From a virus, in the IMG/VR virus record IMGVR_UViG_3300032156_000007, positions 1 through 60,933 of that record: a stretch of 60,933 nt of DNA. One strand, given 5' to 3'. Below, one piece after another: positions 25,240 through 34,180 of the stretch (within the stretch, counting starts at the first letter, position 1; every line of letters begins with the position of its first letter). The position numbers and the translations under genes are program-made. A model generated the notes under the pieces. The model worked only from the letters and a program-made list of their open reading frames with translations, was not told the origin of the DNA and did not search any database.

Positions 25240-25722
25240 CTACCACCAGGCCCATCGGTCGTTCGGGCCATCTTTCCACGAGGTCCTCGGTATTTTTACC
25301 GGTTGTCCTGCGCACTTGCGAGCCTCCACTTCGAAACGATTGTCGTAATACGAATGGAGTTCTTTCTTGAAAATGTACAAGCGCACGCATTCAAGAATGT
25401 ACACCAACGGGAATAGGATTCCTAAAAGGTACCACTGGTGGCAATGCGCAACCTCGTGAGCCAAGGTCCGCCTCCAGCGCTTGCCCACCACGTCCTTAAT
25501 GAAGACGTTGTTCCCCACAGAGAAGCCGGCCCAGCCGCGGCCCTCCATGGTCTTCTTCTGGAACCAACCCCAGTTCTTCAGATCCCAGACAAATGTCCAG
25601 TCCTCCTGAACCTCGATGGACTCCACCTGCCAGGTCAGAAGCAGGAACAGGCCGAGCAGCCACCCGAAGACGGACATCGGAGCCGCCCAGAAGAACCCGA
25701 GAATGCACTTCGCTTTAGACAT
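25240..25722 (-). CDS. membrane protein with HExxH metallopeptidase motif
   Basis: The likely start is ATG 25722, overlapping the end of the upstream gene by 8 bases. The product has 160 residues. A hydrophobic segment covers residues 9-31 and a second covers 98-116. Between them TLAHEVAHCHQW gives the zinc motif His89-Glu90-x2-His93, and Glu133 in RFEVEARK is well placed as third ligand. It could be a small membrane-bound zinc peptidase. It sits between two large tail structural genes, where a peptidase is not expected. Activity is inferred from the motif only. Confidence 0.75.
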   Translation of the reverse strand: MSKAKCILGFFWAAPMSVFGWLLGLFLLLTWQVESIEVQEDWTFVWDLKNWGWFQKKTMEGRGWAGFSVGNNVFIKDVVGKRWRRTLAHEVAHCHQWYLLGILFPLVYILECVRLYIFKKELHSYYDNRFEVEARKCAGQPVKIPRTSWKDGPNDRWAWW

Positions 25723-28700
25723 TCGTGAGCCCTTGGAGGTACGGTGTCGCACCATGAATGTGGAGACCCTTGAGCACCACGGACCGAATCCTGAAGTCCC
25801 GCAGGTCCCTGATGCTGCTCACAGACAAGCGGAGCTGGTGAACGACATGTCCGCCAGCAGGCTGGTGCACCGTGACGTTCTGGTTTCGAGAGATCTCGGA
25901 CCAGGAGGCCGCCAGGCACCCTGGAGAGTTCACGCCTGAACGGTGCTCGAACTTCACCGTCAAGCTGCTCTTCGGGTAGATGCGCTGCTCGCCATGCGTC
26001 AAAAAATACTGCGCTCCGTCAACAAAGCCTGTGGGATCCAGCTCCACAGTGAAAGGATCGATGAACCTCCAATTGATGGGCGAAACCTCCACCCGCCCCT
26101 CAACGGCCTCGTAGTAGAGCGCAGAATTCGTCTTCACCATGTCCGACCGCCGGGGCAGTCCTGCTCGACCAAGCTCCCGACTGAAGTACACGGGCACGGT
26201 GTTCTGCAAGGAAACGGGGTCGTGCTCCATGCGATCCCAGAGCATGTAGTCGGCCAGCCACATGTAGTCCTGGAACAGCGACCCGAGGTCGATCAGCGGC
26301 GTGGTGATCTGGAACAGAGGGTTGTAGTTGATCGAGTACACCGCTGCGGGGTTGTAGTCCGCGGGGTTGATGATCAGCACCTGATTCGAGCTGTTGAACT
26401 GCCAAAGATTATTCGGAACAGGAAGGTCACCCTCGAACAGAATCGCTTCGGTCTGGTCCTGGTCGGATTCGTAGAGCAGTGACGCCGTGTGTGGTGGAAT
26501 TCCCGCAAAAGCGAGCAGCTCACCCGCCACCGGAAGTATCGTTGGTGTGAGGTACGAGTAGCGAAAGGGCATCGCCGGGTAGATGTCGAGATTGATCAGG
26601 GTTGCCAGTGTGAAATCGACTTCCGAGATCGACCCTTTCAGGTTGATCGGAACCCCTCCCGAGTCGTACTCGGTCGCATCGAAGATGTCGATGGACTCGT
26701 GCGCCGGAGAGATCCAACGGGTGACTCCCTGATCTGTGCTGATGTCCGAGATCGCAACGATCTTCGAAGACACCGCGGCCGGAGGAGTTCCAGTCAAAAT
26801 AGGTAGCGCCGAGATCACAACATCGATGTCGAGGAAGGTACCATCCGGAGATGCCACTGTGTAAGGGCCGTCGCTCAAAACAACGATCCAGCCAAGACCC
26901 ACGCCCCAGGCTCCCGAGGACGAACCCCACCGCAGCCTTTGGCTGGGGCCCGCGCTGTTGTACTCGTACTCAAAGGTTCCATTCCCGGCCGGAGTATCCA
27001 TGGAGACCTTGGTGATGAGCACGCCTGCGAAGGGACTGTTCCGATCCGCCTCCTTGTGCTGCAACCCCAAGAACTTCTGCTCGACCGTAGTCAACGGTTC
27101 TGGAGACCACAAGTAGACCAGCTCACCGAAGAACTGCCGGTGTCGGCTACGCGCCACCGTCGTATCTCCCAGAGCACGAGACGTGATGTACTTGACGTCG
27201 ACATGTGGAGCGTCCACGGAAAACGAGATCCCTGGAACACCCTGCGCAGCTCGGATGCGAACCCAGACGTTGTCCGCGGTCACCTCCGCCGGGATGATGG
27301 CCGAGAACTCCAGGTAGGTCGGATCCTCCAGCCCCGCGCCGGCCGCGTCCGCAGCCACGATGACAGGAACGCCGGCAACCCACGTAGCCCCCGCATCGAA
27401 GGTGAAGCTGAGGTCTACGGAAACCAGACTCGCCGTGTGGCTCAGGAACCACGCCGAGAACTTCACCTCGAAGCCTTCGTAGTCGTACAGAAGGCCTGGG
27501 TTCTTCTGTGGATACAGCCCGCCCTTGTCGGGCTGGGGGTTGGGGTACTGGAGCACACGACCGTACAGCTCGACGTCGGAGGCCGCAGCGTCGGAGTACA
27601 GGTAGCGGAACGCCGTGCAGGGCTTGTAGTCGCTCTCACGGTCCGTATCCACCATAGAGGGCTGGAAGACCCCTGTAGCGCCCGCGTTCCACGCCCCTAC
27701 CCACCACCAGTCCGGAGCCTCGGGATTCGCCGGAGAGGCATCTCCGGTGACGGCAACAACGTCCCAGATGGGGGCCGCCGGGAGCAAGGACTCCGTGATG
27801 TACACGTACAGCCCTTCCGTCTCCATGACGCGCTTCGCGGTGCGACTGTAGTTCACCGAGAACAAGAGCGGCTGCGTAATAAACACCGCTCCATAAGTCG
27901 GGATGTCCTCGATGATGCAGTGGATCTCCAAGGTGTTCCCGAGAGCGTCCGTGAGGATGTACACCCCGTCGTCAGTAAGCGTGACCCACCCGAGCAGCGG
28001 GGGCCAAGAACCTCCGGGAGATGCCCACCGCAGCCTCTGCGTCGGTGGGGAAACCGCGCCGTTGTACTCGTACTCCAAGACAGAGTCCGTCGCGATGTCG
28101 ATGGGCCCCGTGATCTTCCGAAACGTCACCCCATCGAGGACACCGGACTCTGCGAACACCAAGTCACCGGGATCATTCCCGAACAACTCCAACGCGGCGT
28201 TACGAGGTCCGGGCTCGATCCGAATCCAGTCCGCCGCGTAGGAGAGCATGAGCTTCAGGTTGTAGGAGGAGGCCACAACGACGCCCATCCCGAGAGGCCC
28301 GTTGATGAACGCAACAAGTTGTGCCACCGTCGGCGCAGGGTACCCCGGGCACAGGCTCAAGTCGATGACCACTGTGCCAGCGCCGATGTTCAAGTACAGC
28401 ATACGCTTCGTCAAGCTGAGCAGGAACGGCCCCGCAAGACCCAAGATGAAGGGATCCACAAGAGACGGGGGCCCGGGAATAAAGAGGTCTCCCTCAGTCG
28501 CCGGAACCCACGGACCTGGTCCGAAGCTACCCCAGCGAATCGACTTCGTGGGGGGATCATATTGAATCGCTCCCGAGAAGGGACCTTCGAGAACATCGGA
28601 CTCCACACTCTTGAGCGTCACCCCGGAGATACCCCCTCCGAAGAACGCCAGGTCACAAGACCTCTTCAGGAAGCGATGGTTCGCGAGCATAGACTGGTCG

Positions 28701-29314
28701 AGCACCCAGTTCGGACCCCAGAACCGGCGCGCGTAACCGAAAGGGGGCACCTGAGTGATGGCGGCAACAGCGGATTCAACACCACGGACTTTCCCACCGT
28801 AGTCCCTGAAAGCGTTCCGCATCTCGTGGAGCATCCACCTGTAGGAATCGAGATCCTGGCCGTAGATGTTGTAGATCTCCAGACCCTGACCGAAATGATC
28901 CTCGATGCCGTTGACACCCACGCGCTCGATAGCAAGATCGTTCTGGGTCTCCTGCCAGTCGTCATCGATGCTCTCGAAAGCCTCCGCGTACGAAATCAGC
29001 CAGATGGCGTACTCGCGAGTCGTGAGCCAGCTGCTCAGAGAGGTCCCCAAGGTCAAGTTGGTCAGGTAGATCTCGTTGTCACCGAGAGCCAGATGCCGGC
29101 TGAAGACCACGTTCCCTTCGCTGTCGGAGGTGACCGTTCCCTCGTACACCTCGTTGATCTTGAGACTGTACACGGTGTCCGGATAGTCGGCCTTCAAGCG
29201 GATGTCCGTATTGCCTTGACGATAGGGAATCACCGTCCCGCGAGACTCGTAGAAAGGCCCGCTGATGATCGACTTGATTAGGTCCGCGTAGCGGTTGACA
29301 CCCACCAAGGCCAT
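25715..29314 (-). CDS. large baseplate/tail structural protein with repeated beta modules
   Basis: The start is ATG 29314 (MALVGVNRYADLI); the upstream part of the frame is shadow. The product has 1199 residues. It is largely beta and contains at least two good copies and one partial copy of a roughly 60-residue module at 27900-28100, 26800-26990 and 28490-28590. The pattern is an aromatic YEYN start, an LRW strand, then G-x-W, a DGxYxL strand and a final Ile/Val-rich strand ending in LP or IP. A similar module occurs in the beta-helix fibre. It is probably a virion tail-tip or fibre-network component. No named family is recognised. Confidence 0.82.
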   Translation of the reverse strand: MALVGVNRYADLIKSIISGPFYESRGTVIPYRQGNTDIRLKADYPDTVYSLKINEVYEGTVTSDSEGNVVFSRHLALGDNEIYLTNLTLGTSLSSWLTTREYAIWLISYAEAFESIDDDWQETQNDLAIERVGVNGIEDHFGQGLEIYNIYGQDLDSYRWMLHEMRNAFRDYGGKVRGVESAVAAITQVPPFGYARRFWGPNWVLDQSMLANHRFLKRSCDLAFFGGGISGVTLKSVESDVLEGPFSGAIQYDPPTKSIRWGSFGPGPWVPATEGDLFIPGPPSLVDPFILGLAGPFLLSLTKRMLYLNIGAGTVVIDLSLCPGYPAPTVAQLVAFINGPLGMGVVVASSYNLKLMLSYAADWIRIEPGPRNAALELFGNDPGDLVFAESGVLDGVTFRKITGPIDIATDSVLEYEYNGAVSPPTQRLRWASPGGSWPPLLGWVTLTDDGVYILTDALGNTLEIHCIIEDIPTYGAVFITQPLLFSVNYSRTAKRVMETEGLYVYITESLLPAAPIWDVVAVTGDASPANPEAPDWWWVGAWNAGATGVFQPSMVDTDRESDYKPCTAFRYLYSDAAASDVELYGRVLQYPNPQPDKGGLYPQKNPGLLYDYEGFEVKFSAWFLSHTASLVSVDLSFTFDAGATWVAGVPVIVAADAAGAGLEDPTYLEFSAIIPAEVTADNVWVRIRAAQGVPGISFSVDAPHVDVKYITSRALGDTTVARSRHRQFFGELVYLWSPEPLTTVEQKFLGLQHKEADRNSPFAGVLITKVSMDTPAGNGTFEYEYNSAGPSQRLRWGSSSGAWGVGLGWIVVLSDGPYTVASPDGTFLDIDVVISALPILTGTPPAAVSSKIVAISDISTDQGVTRWISPAHESIDIFDATEYDSGGVPINLKGSISEVDFTLATLINLDIYPAMPFRYSYLTPTILPVAGELLAFAGIPPHTASLLYESDQDQTEAILFEGDLPVPNNLWQFNSSNQVLIINPADYNPAAVYSINYNPLFQITTPLIDLGSLFQDYMWLADYMLWDRMEHDPVSLQNTVPVYFSRELGRAGLPRRSDMVKTNSALYYEAVEGRVEVSPINWRFIDPFTVELDPTGFVDGAQYFLTHGEQRIYPKSSLTVKFEHRSGVNSPGCLAASWSEISRNQNVTVHQPAGGHVVHQLRLSVSSIRDLRDFRIRSVVLKGLHIHGATPYLQGLTNV

Positions 29315-29315
29315 G

Positions 29316-30314
29316 TCAGTATCCTTCCCCGAGACCTTTGGTCTCACCGTCAGGAGTCGCGAGCTGAGCGTCGTTGATGAGCGACAACTCCAAGCCCGCC
29401 TGGGTGCTGGCAATGGATTTCATGCCGTACACGTAGTAGTATTTGTATGCGCTCGGGCTCGCGACCACGCTGTTCGCAACCACAGAGACATCAACAGAAC
29501 CTTCGTACGCAGCAAACTGCCATGTCACATCCCGGCTCGCAGTCACGCGCCCCCGCATCCTCCGGTCGCCAACGACCACAGTGTCGTGCACGGGCTGGTT
29601 CTGAAAAACAGCGAAGGGGCGGTAGTAGAACCACTCGACCCGGGTGACGCTGGCATCGTACGAAGCTGCCAAGTTCCTAGAGGACATCCGGAAGTACGCC
29701 GGAGTCGACAGGAATCCGGGCAGACGGCAGACGACCGAGCCATTCGCGATGAAGTAGAGATCCGAGTTGTACCTCAGGATCTTGAAAACAGAGAGCCCCG
29801 TCGTCCACGACAACGGGCTCTTCAGCTCGTCCGACTTCACCCCACCCACCCAGGCCTCGCAGTAGAGCTTCAAGACGCCGAACTTGTCCAGACGCACGTA
29901 CATCTCCGCGTAGTTCGTGGCGTTGATCCATAGAGTCAAAGCGAAGACGTCGACATCAGACAACGGCAAGGACGCCGGGTTGGAGATAACCACCCGAGCT
30001 TCTCCTTGCGTGGAGCCCCACAACATCACAGACTCGATCCCCGCGGTAGAGCCTGGAACCGCTCCGGTGAACAGCTCCAGGTGGTAGGCCCCCGTCGAAA
30101 CGGACCCTCCTACGGACACGTCTAGCCACTTCACAGGATCCAAAACCAAGCCCGTGAAATAATCGTCCCACTGACGGGGATCGAATCCTGTTCCCGTGAT
30201 GACGAAGGCGTTCCCCCCCGGAGCGGGACCTTCAATAGGGTTCACCGCACTGATCGTGGTGTCGGGCCCGTAGAGAACGCCCGTGCCGTACTTGAACAGT
30301 GAGTAGTAACCCAT
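29316..30314 (-). CDS. tail structural protein with TIG-like and lectin-like regions
   Basis: The start is ATG 30314 (MGYYSLFKYGTGVLYGPD), 11 bases after the J-like gene. The product has 332 residues. Residues about 22-50 (ISAVNPIEGPAPGGNAFVIT) have the Pro-x2-Gly-Pro-x2-Gly-Gly strand pattern of an IPT/TIG immunoglobulin-like fold. The following 170 residues form a beta-sandwich-like stretch (ALTLWINATNYAEMYVRL, LKLYCEAWVGG) that resembles laminin-G/concanavalin folds. It likely decorates the baseplate or links fibres and may bind glycans. The folds are inferred from pattern only. Confidence 0.78.
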   Translation of the reverse strand: MGYYSLFKYGTGVLYGPDTTISAVNPIEGPAPGGNAFVITGTGFDPRQWDDYFTGLVLDPVKWLDVSVGGSVSTGAYHLELFTGAVPGSTAGIESVMLWGSTQGEARVVISNPASLPLSDVDVFALTLWINATNYAEMYVRLDKFGVLKLYCEAWVGGVKSDELKSPLSWTTGLSVFKILRYNSDLYFIANGSVVCRLPGFLSTPAYFRMSSRNLAASYDASVTRVEWFYYRPFAVFQNQPVHDTVVVGDRRMRGRVTASRDVTWQFAAYEGSVDVSVVANSVVASPSAYKYYYVYGMKSIASTQAGLELSLINDAQLATPDGETKGLGEGY

Positions 30315-30325
30315 GGCACCGCCCT

Positions 30326-31756
30326 CTACGACACGAGGCTGATGATGAGATCCGCCGCTTCCAAGTAGGCGTAGTCCATCGGACCAATCAGGATGTCCCC
30401 CACCCCGGTCCCACCCTTGACCGCCAAGGTGACGTACACCCAATTGTCCACACCGCTAACGGACGCGACCTGAGCGTCGATGTCGAACTCCTCAACATCC
30501 ATCCCAAGTTTCAACGAATTGATGTATGTGAGAACCTTGTCCCTAACGGAACCCAGAATAGTAGTCGGGTTGCCAGAACCAACCTTCAATTCTGCCTCAA
30601 CGACAATGCTCTTTTTCTGAGCCCAGCGATACAGCACATCGGAACCCATGACGAGGTACACGGGCTGTTTATACAGCGCCGTAACGATATTGATCATCGC
30701 GTTGTATTGGTATACAATTCTCAAAGGAGCATTCAAAGCAGGGGCTGCCCCTCCGATGAGGAACCGGATCCCATCTCGGCCCCGGTTGCTGTAGGCGTAG
30801 ATCCCCTCCCCGGTCACAACCTCGTAGTCGACCCCTTCGGTATAGTAGGTGGGCCCACTGGAGACAGCCGTAACCGAGATGAGCGGTTGCTTGGGAAGAG
30901 GAACCAGCTCACGCACACCTCGGTAGTAGGTGTCGTAGGTATCAGTAGCTGGAGCTGTAGACTTGATCCAGACATCTGACGCTCCCGCATCTTCAGATTG
31001 ACGCTCCAAGTTTGGATCAGCCCCATAGACAACGTGGCTGTCTTCAATATTGCTCATCAAGTTCAATGCAAACGCTTTGAGTCCTGTAGGAGTGGCCTCC
31101 TGATTTCCTGTAATACGAGTCTGATACCGAATCGCCAGGTCAGAGTTCGTCTCCAACCCACGGCCTGTCGTAGTAGCTGACTTGTTCGTAACGTACTCGA
31201 AATCTGGAAACGACCGACGAAACTGGGTGATCGTGTAGGCCCCAACCATGGTGTTTCCGCCAGCAACCACGCTCACCGCGGCAACATCGATCTCGTACCG
31301 TTGAGTCTGAACATTGTAGTACGATGACGGGGACACGGTCAATGGGCCGTACATAGTCTTCGTCTCGATTGTCCGGAAATTGACAACCTGTCCAGTCTTC
31401 GGGTCCGTTTTAGTTGCCAACGGAAAATTCAAAGGGACTGTAATATCCGCAGAAGGAGGAAGCAATCGAGAAAAAGTAACGACCGTATAGGAGGGGGAGC
31501 CCGTCCACCTAACCACGTTCTCGTTATAAACAAAAGCATCCAGATCCTCAGGATTGAAGGTCCCTGCATTCTGCATGCTCAACAGTTGGCTGAGATACAC
31601 GATGTTATCGTGAATACCCTTCATGACCTCGGACGGCGGGGTGATGTACAGGTCTCTGATCGGACCGATGTAAGTGTCAATAGTCTCATCACGAGACGCA
31701 ATTCCGTTAGAAATAAGGTCCTCGAACTGGGCTACGGTTCTTCGCTGAATGACCAT
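30326..31756 (-). CDS. baseplate J-like protein
   Basis: This 476-residue protein starts at ATG 31756 behind GAGGT. Its length and strand order match the baseplate J/gp47 family, the wedge protein that joins the hub to the baseplate periphery. Recognisable features are the N-terminal helix with GPIRDLYITPPSEVM, the central PLNFPLATKTDPKTGQVVNF strands, and the GVEDSHVVYGADPN-like middle (NIEDSHVVYGADPNLERQ). The gp25-like gene lies just upstream, the usual order. Confidence 0.8.
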   Translation of the reverse strand: MVIQRRTVAQFEDLISNGIASRDETIDTYIGPIRDLYITPPSEVMKGIHDNIVYLSQLLSMQNAGTFNPEDLDAFVYNENVVRWTGSPSYTVVTFSRLLPPSADITVPLNFPLATKTDPKTGQVVNFRTIETKTMYGPLTVSPSSYYNVQTQRYEIDVAAVSVVAGGNTMVGAYTITQFRRSFPDFEYVTNKSATTTGRGLETNSDLAIRYQTRITGNQEATPTGLKAFALNLMSNIEDSHVVYGADPNLERQSEDAGASDVWIKSTAPATDTYDTYYRGVRELVPLPKQPLISVTAVSSGPTYYTEGVDYEVVTGEGIYAYSNRGRDGIRFLIGGAAPALNAPLRIVYQYNAMINIVTALYKQPVYLVMGSDVLYRWAQKKSIVVEAELKVGSGNPTTILGSVRDKVLTYINSLKLGMDVEEFDIDAQVASVSGVDNWVYVTLAVKGGTGVGDILIGPMDYAYLEAADLIISLVS

Positions 31757-31759
31757 GGT

Positions 31760-32194
31760 CTACCTCGTCGTCCCGCCCAAGGCGAAGTTCGGCAGGTTCC
31801 CTACCGAGAAGAAGTCCACACGCCACCTGAAAACCCGAGGATCGGTCGTGTCCCCCCAGATCTGAACCGGAGAAAAATCATCCAAAAGTTCTTTAAAGGT
31901 GCGCCGACTATATTGGAAGTTACGTTGCACGTATCGATAACGGTCCAGAGCATCTTTCACAAGCATCTGAAACTGGAACATCAGCGGCGTGGATCCCACT
32001 GGCGAAGGCTCTCCGTCAGTGGAACGACCAACAGCCTGCCTAAGGCTGGCCCCCAAACCACTTGGCCGTATATCCGTAGTCAAGATCATCCGACACTCTT
32101 GTTTGAGCTTATCAAGATCCGTAACTCTGTCGTAACCGTTGTTCGAAAATTTCCGAACCACATCCCCATTCACTACTTTTAGGGTCCAGCTCAT
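31760..32194 (-). CDS. gp25/GpW-like baseplate wedge protein
   Basis: This 144-residue protein lies between the spike region and the J-like gene, where T4 gp25-like lysozyme-fold wedge proteins normally are. Residues such as DLDKLKQECRMILTTDIRPS and the helical FQMLVKDALDRYRYVQR agree with the family pattern of a conserved start, an Arg turn and a helix. The size fits. Assignment is from context plus weak sequence pattern. Confidence 0.6.
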   Translation of the reverse strand: MSWTLKVVNGDVVRKFSNNGYDRVTDLDKLKQECRMILTTDIRPSGLGASLRQAVGRSTDGEPSPVGSTPLMFQFQMLVKDALDRYRYVQRNFQYSRRTFKELLDDFSPVQIWGDTTDPRVFRWRVDFFSVGNLPNFALGGTTR

Positions 32195-32195
32195 C

Positions 32196-32696
32196 TTACG
32201 GCACCACCGATGCTGCTTCCATCTTGGCCCAATATATCGCGTCGTCGATGGACTCTACCAGTGCGACCAACTCGTTCTTGATCCCCTCCCAGTACTGAAA
32301 GAGGACCTCTACTTCGTCCATGAAGGATAGCACATTTTTGTAGCGTTCCCTATAGATGCTCAGAGCCGCTACAGAGAGGTCAAAAATCTGCAACGCAGGG
32401 TCCGTAATGAGCTGGTAAAACTCCGGGCACAGCTCCTTAAAAGGCCCTCCGGGTATGGCCGTCAGCGCGTTTCTGATCGTGTCAATGATGGCTTGAACGA
32501 TGGCCCAAGCTGCCTCCTCGATGGCCTTCAGGATGTCGAGTTGGGAGAGTAAGGCTTTCAAGAGCTGGACCTGGAGGTCGATGAACTGGATGATCGCGAG
32601 TAGTATCGCCTTCAGAGCCTCCAGAAGAGGAGCGACTTGGGCGTACAGCCACTCCAGGATGCACTTCGCGATGGTTCCGCCTACAGTGAAGGCCAT
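32196..32696 (-). CDS. hypothetical helical protein of the baseplate region
   Basis: This 166-residue protein is almost wholly helical. Its first half is rich in Ala/Leu/Ile amphipathic heptads (APLLEALKAILLAIIQFIDL) and includes no charged-flanked membrane signature strong enough to call a transmembrane segment. It lies between the spike protein and the gp25-like protein. No family is recognised; a baseplate or hub assembly factor is possible. Confidence 0.75.
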   Translation of the reverse strand: MAFTVGGTIAKCILEWLYAQVAPLLEALKAILLAIIQFIDLQVQLLKALLSQLDILKAIEEAAWAIVQAIIDTIRNALTAIPGGPFKELCPEFYQLITDPALQIFDLSVAALSIYRERYKNVLSFMDEVEVLFQYWEGIKNELVALVESIDDAIYWAKMEAASVVP

Positions 32697-32703
32697 GTTT
32701 CAC

Positions 32704-34173
32704 CTACAACGTCATCGACTTCGTCGACAACGATCCACTCAAAGCGGCAGCAAGAGCCGTTGCCGCAGCCGCCAGGGCCGTGAACTGAGCAGTCCCCGGT
32801 AGGAACACCGGGATCGCTGCCAGGGCCGTAAAAGCCGTGCTGGAGGCCGCAAGGTACGCCGCCAGCGCCGCGTTGAACGTCGTCCCCTTGATCAAGGGCT
32901 CGGACGCTCCGATCCCGAGCAGCATCAATGGAGAGTCCAGAGTCAAGGGACCGCCCACGCACGACATCACGCAAGGGCTCGCCCCCAGGGAGATCGAGGG
33001 GGCCGCCAGCGCGATGGACGCCGCCTTCAGGGTCATCGCCGCCGCGGCCGTCAGGTCCATCGTAGCGCCCGCAGTGGCACTCCAGGCTCCGGCCACCGTG
33101 AAGTCCATCTTCCCACCCACCTTCAGGCTGTAGTCGATTCCGACGTCCAAGGCGTACGTCGTAGTGGTTTTCCAGTTGACCATCGTGTTCAGAACGGTCC
33201 AGGTCGAGGCCGGCGTGAACCACTGGAGCCCTACGGCCGTCTTGGCTGACACACCCCAGTTCCCCAGGTTGTCGGTCATCTCCATCCACATGGGAACCAT
33301 GCCCGAGGCGTCATCCATGACCTCCCGGAGGATCCTGACTCCGGTGCCTGTGAGAGCTACCGCGAGATCCGGAGAGAAGGTCGCTGGAGGCACGATCTGT
33401 GCCGTCAGGTCGTCGACCACCTCACCTTCAGAGGTGCGCACCATGATCTGACCCGCAGGGAATGGGATCGTTGCTCTCTTAACGTAGTGAGTGTGCTCCT
33501 GTGCCACGCTGCCGAACATCACGTCATAGACTGGCATCTCCGAAGTATCAACAGGAGTCAAAAGACGCTTCACAGAGCCCGACCTCGACTCCGAGGCCCC
33601 ACCGTAGCGCTGATGGATGAGATCCGACTGGAGGGTCACTTCGTTCCGGGGCTTGTCCAGTGTGATCGAGTGCGATCCGGCTGTCAGTGAGATGCGGTCA
33701 CCCATGTAAAACGCGCAGCCCCTCGCGCTCTTGAAACTCCAGTCTCCTGGACGGAGACGCTTACCCGAAGCATCACCCCAGCCGATCCCCCCACGGTCCT
33801 CGGTGCTGTCGTCAAGACGCTTCATAACGCGAAAGTCCACAGTGCTGTATCCAAGGGCGTGAGCCTTACCCTTGGTATCGAACGCCACAAGGATGACGTC
33901 ATCCAGCTGCGGACAATAAACACCCCAGGAAAATCTCAAATAATTTTTATCAGTATCACCCTCCTGCGTAGGAGCAGAAAATCCTATGAGGGGGATAGGT
34001 ATCGTACGAGGATCTCCACCATCAAGAAACACTACACCAACGGTACCCTCCTCCAGATGCAAATCCTTCACCTGCACCTTGTGTATTGTAGAGTAATACT
34101 CCCGGTGTAGACGACGGTCTTCCAGAATCGAAGAAGTAGCCGGATTCGTATTTATACGCCCACAACCACCCAT
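32704..34173 (-). CDS. baseplate central spike protein (GpV/gp5-like)
   Basis: This 489-residue protein has an N-terminal OB-like region (TIHKVQVKDLHLEEGTVGVV to IPLIGFSAP), followed by RFSWGVYCPQLDDVILVAF and a GSHSITLDKPRNEVTLQS block. That block is the classic start of the beta-helical needle in GpV/VgrG-type spikes. Short beta repeats with Gly and Ala follow (KVGGKMDFTVAGAWSATAGA). It would form the membrane-piercing tip under the tail tube. The C-terminal 60 residues are alanine-rich helix. Confidence 0.78.
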   Translation of the reverse strand: MGGCGRINTNPATSSILEDRRLHREYYSTIHKVQVKDLHLEEGTVGVVFLDGGDPRTIPIPLIGFSAPTQEGDTDKNYLRFSWGVYCPQLDDVILVAFDTKGKAHALGYSTVDFRVMKRLDDSTEDRGGIGWGDASGKRLRPGDWSFKSARGCAFYMGDRISLTAGSHSITLDKPRNEVTLQSDLIHQRYGGASESRSGSVKRLLTPVDTSEMPVYDVMFGSVAQEHTHYVKRATIPFPAGQIMVRTSEGEVVDDLTAQIVPPATFSPDLAVALTGTGVRILREVMDDASGMVPMWMEMTDNLGNWGVSAKTAVGLQWFTPASTWTVLNTMVNWKTTTTYALDVGIDYSLKVGGKMDFTVAGAWSATAGATMDLTAAAAMTLKAASIALAAPSISLGASPCVMSCVGGPLTLDSPLMLLGIGASEPLIKGTTFNAALAAYLAASSTAFTALAAIPVFLPGTAQFTALAAAATALAAALSGSLSTKSMTL

Positions 34174-34180
34174 GACAACC

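Noticed and set aside
21260-25348. Plus-strand open frame of more than 1300 codons opposite the fibre gene
   Set aside because: The product is Arg/His/Val-rich with no domain, has no ribosome binding site and mirrors a real minus-strand gene; it is an effect of GC-rich codon bias.
26939-29281. Plus-strand frame of about 780 codons opposite a tail protein
   Set aside because: Same antisense artefact; the minus-strand frame has module repeats and a proper start.
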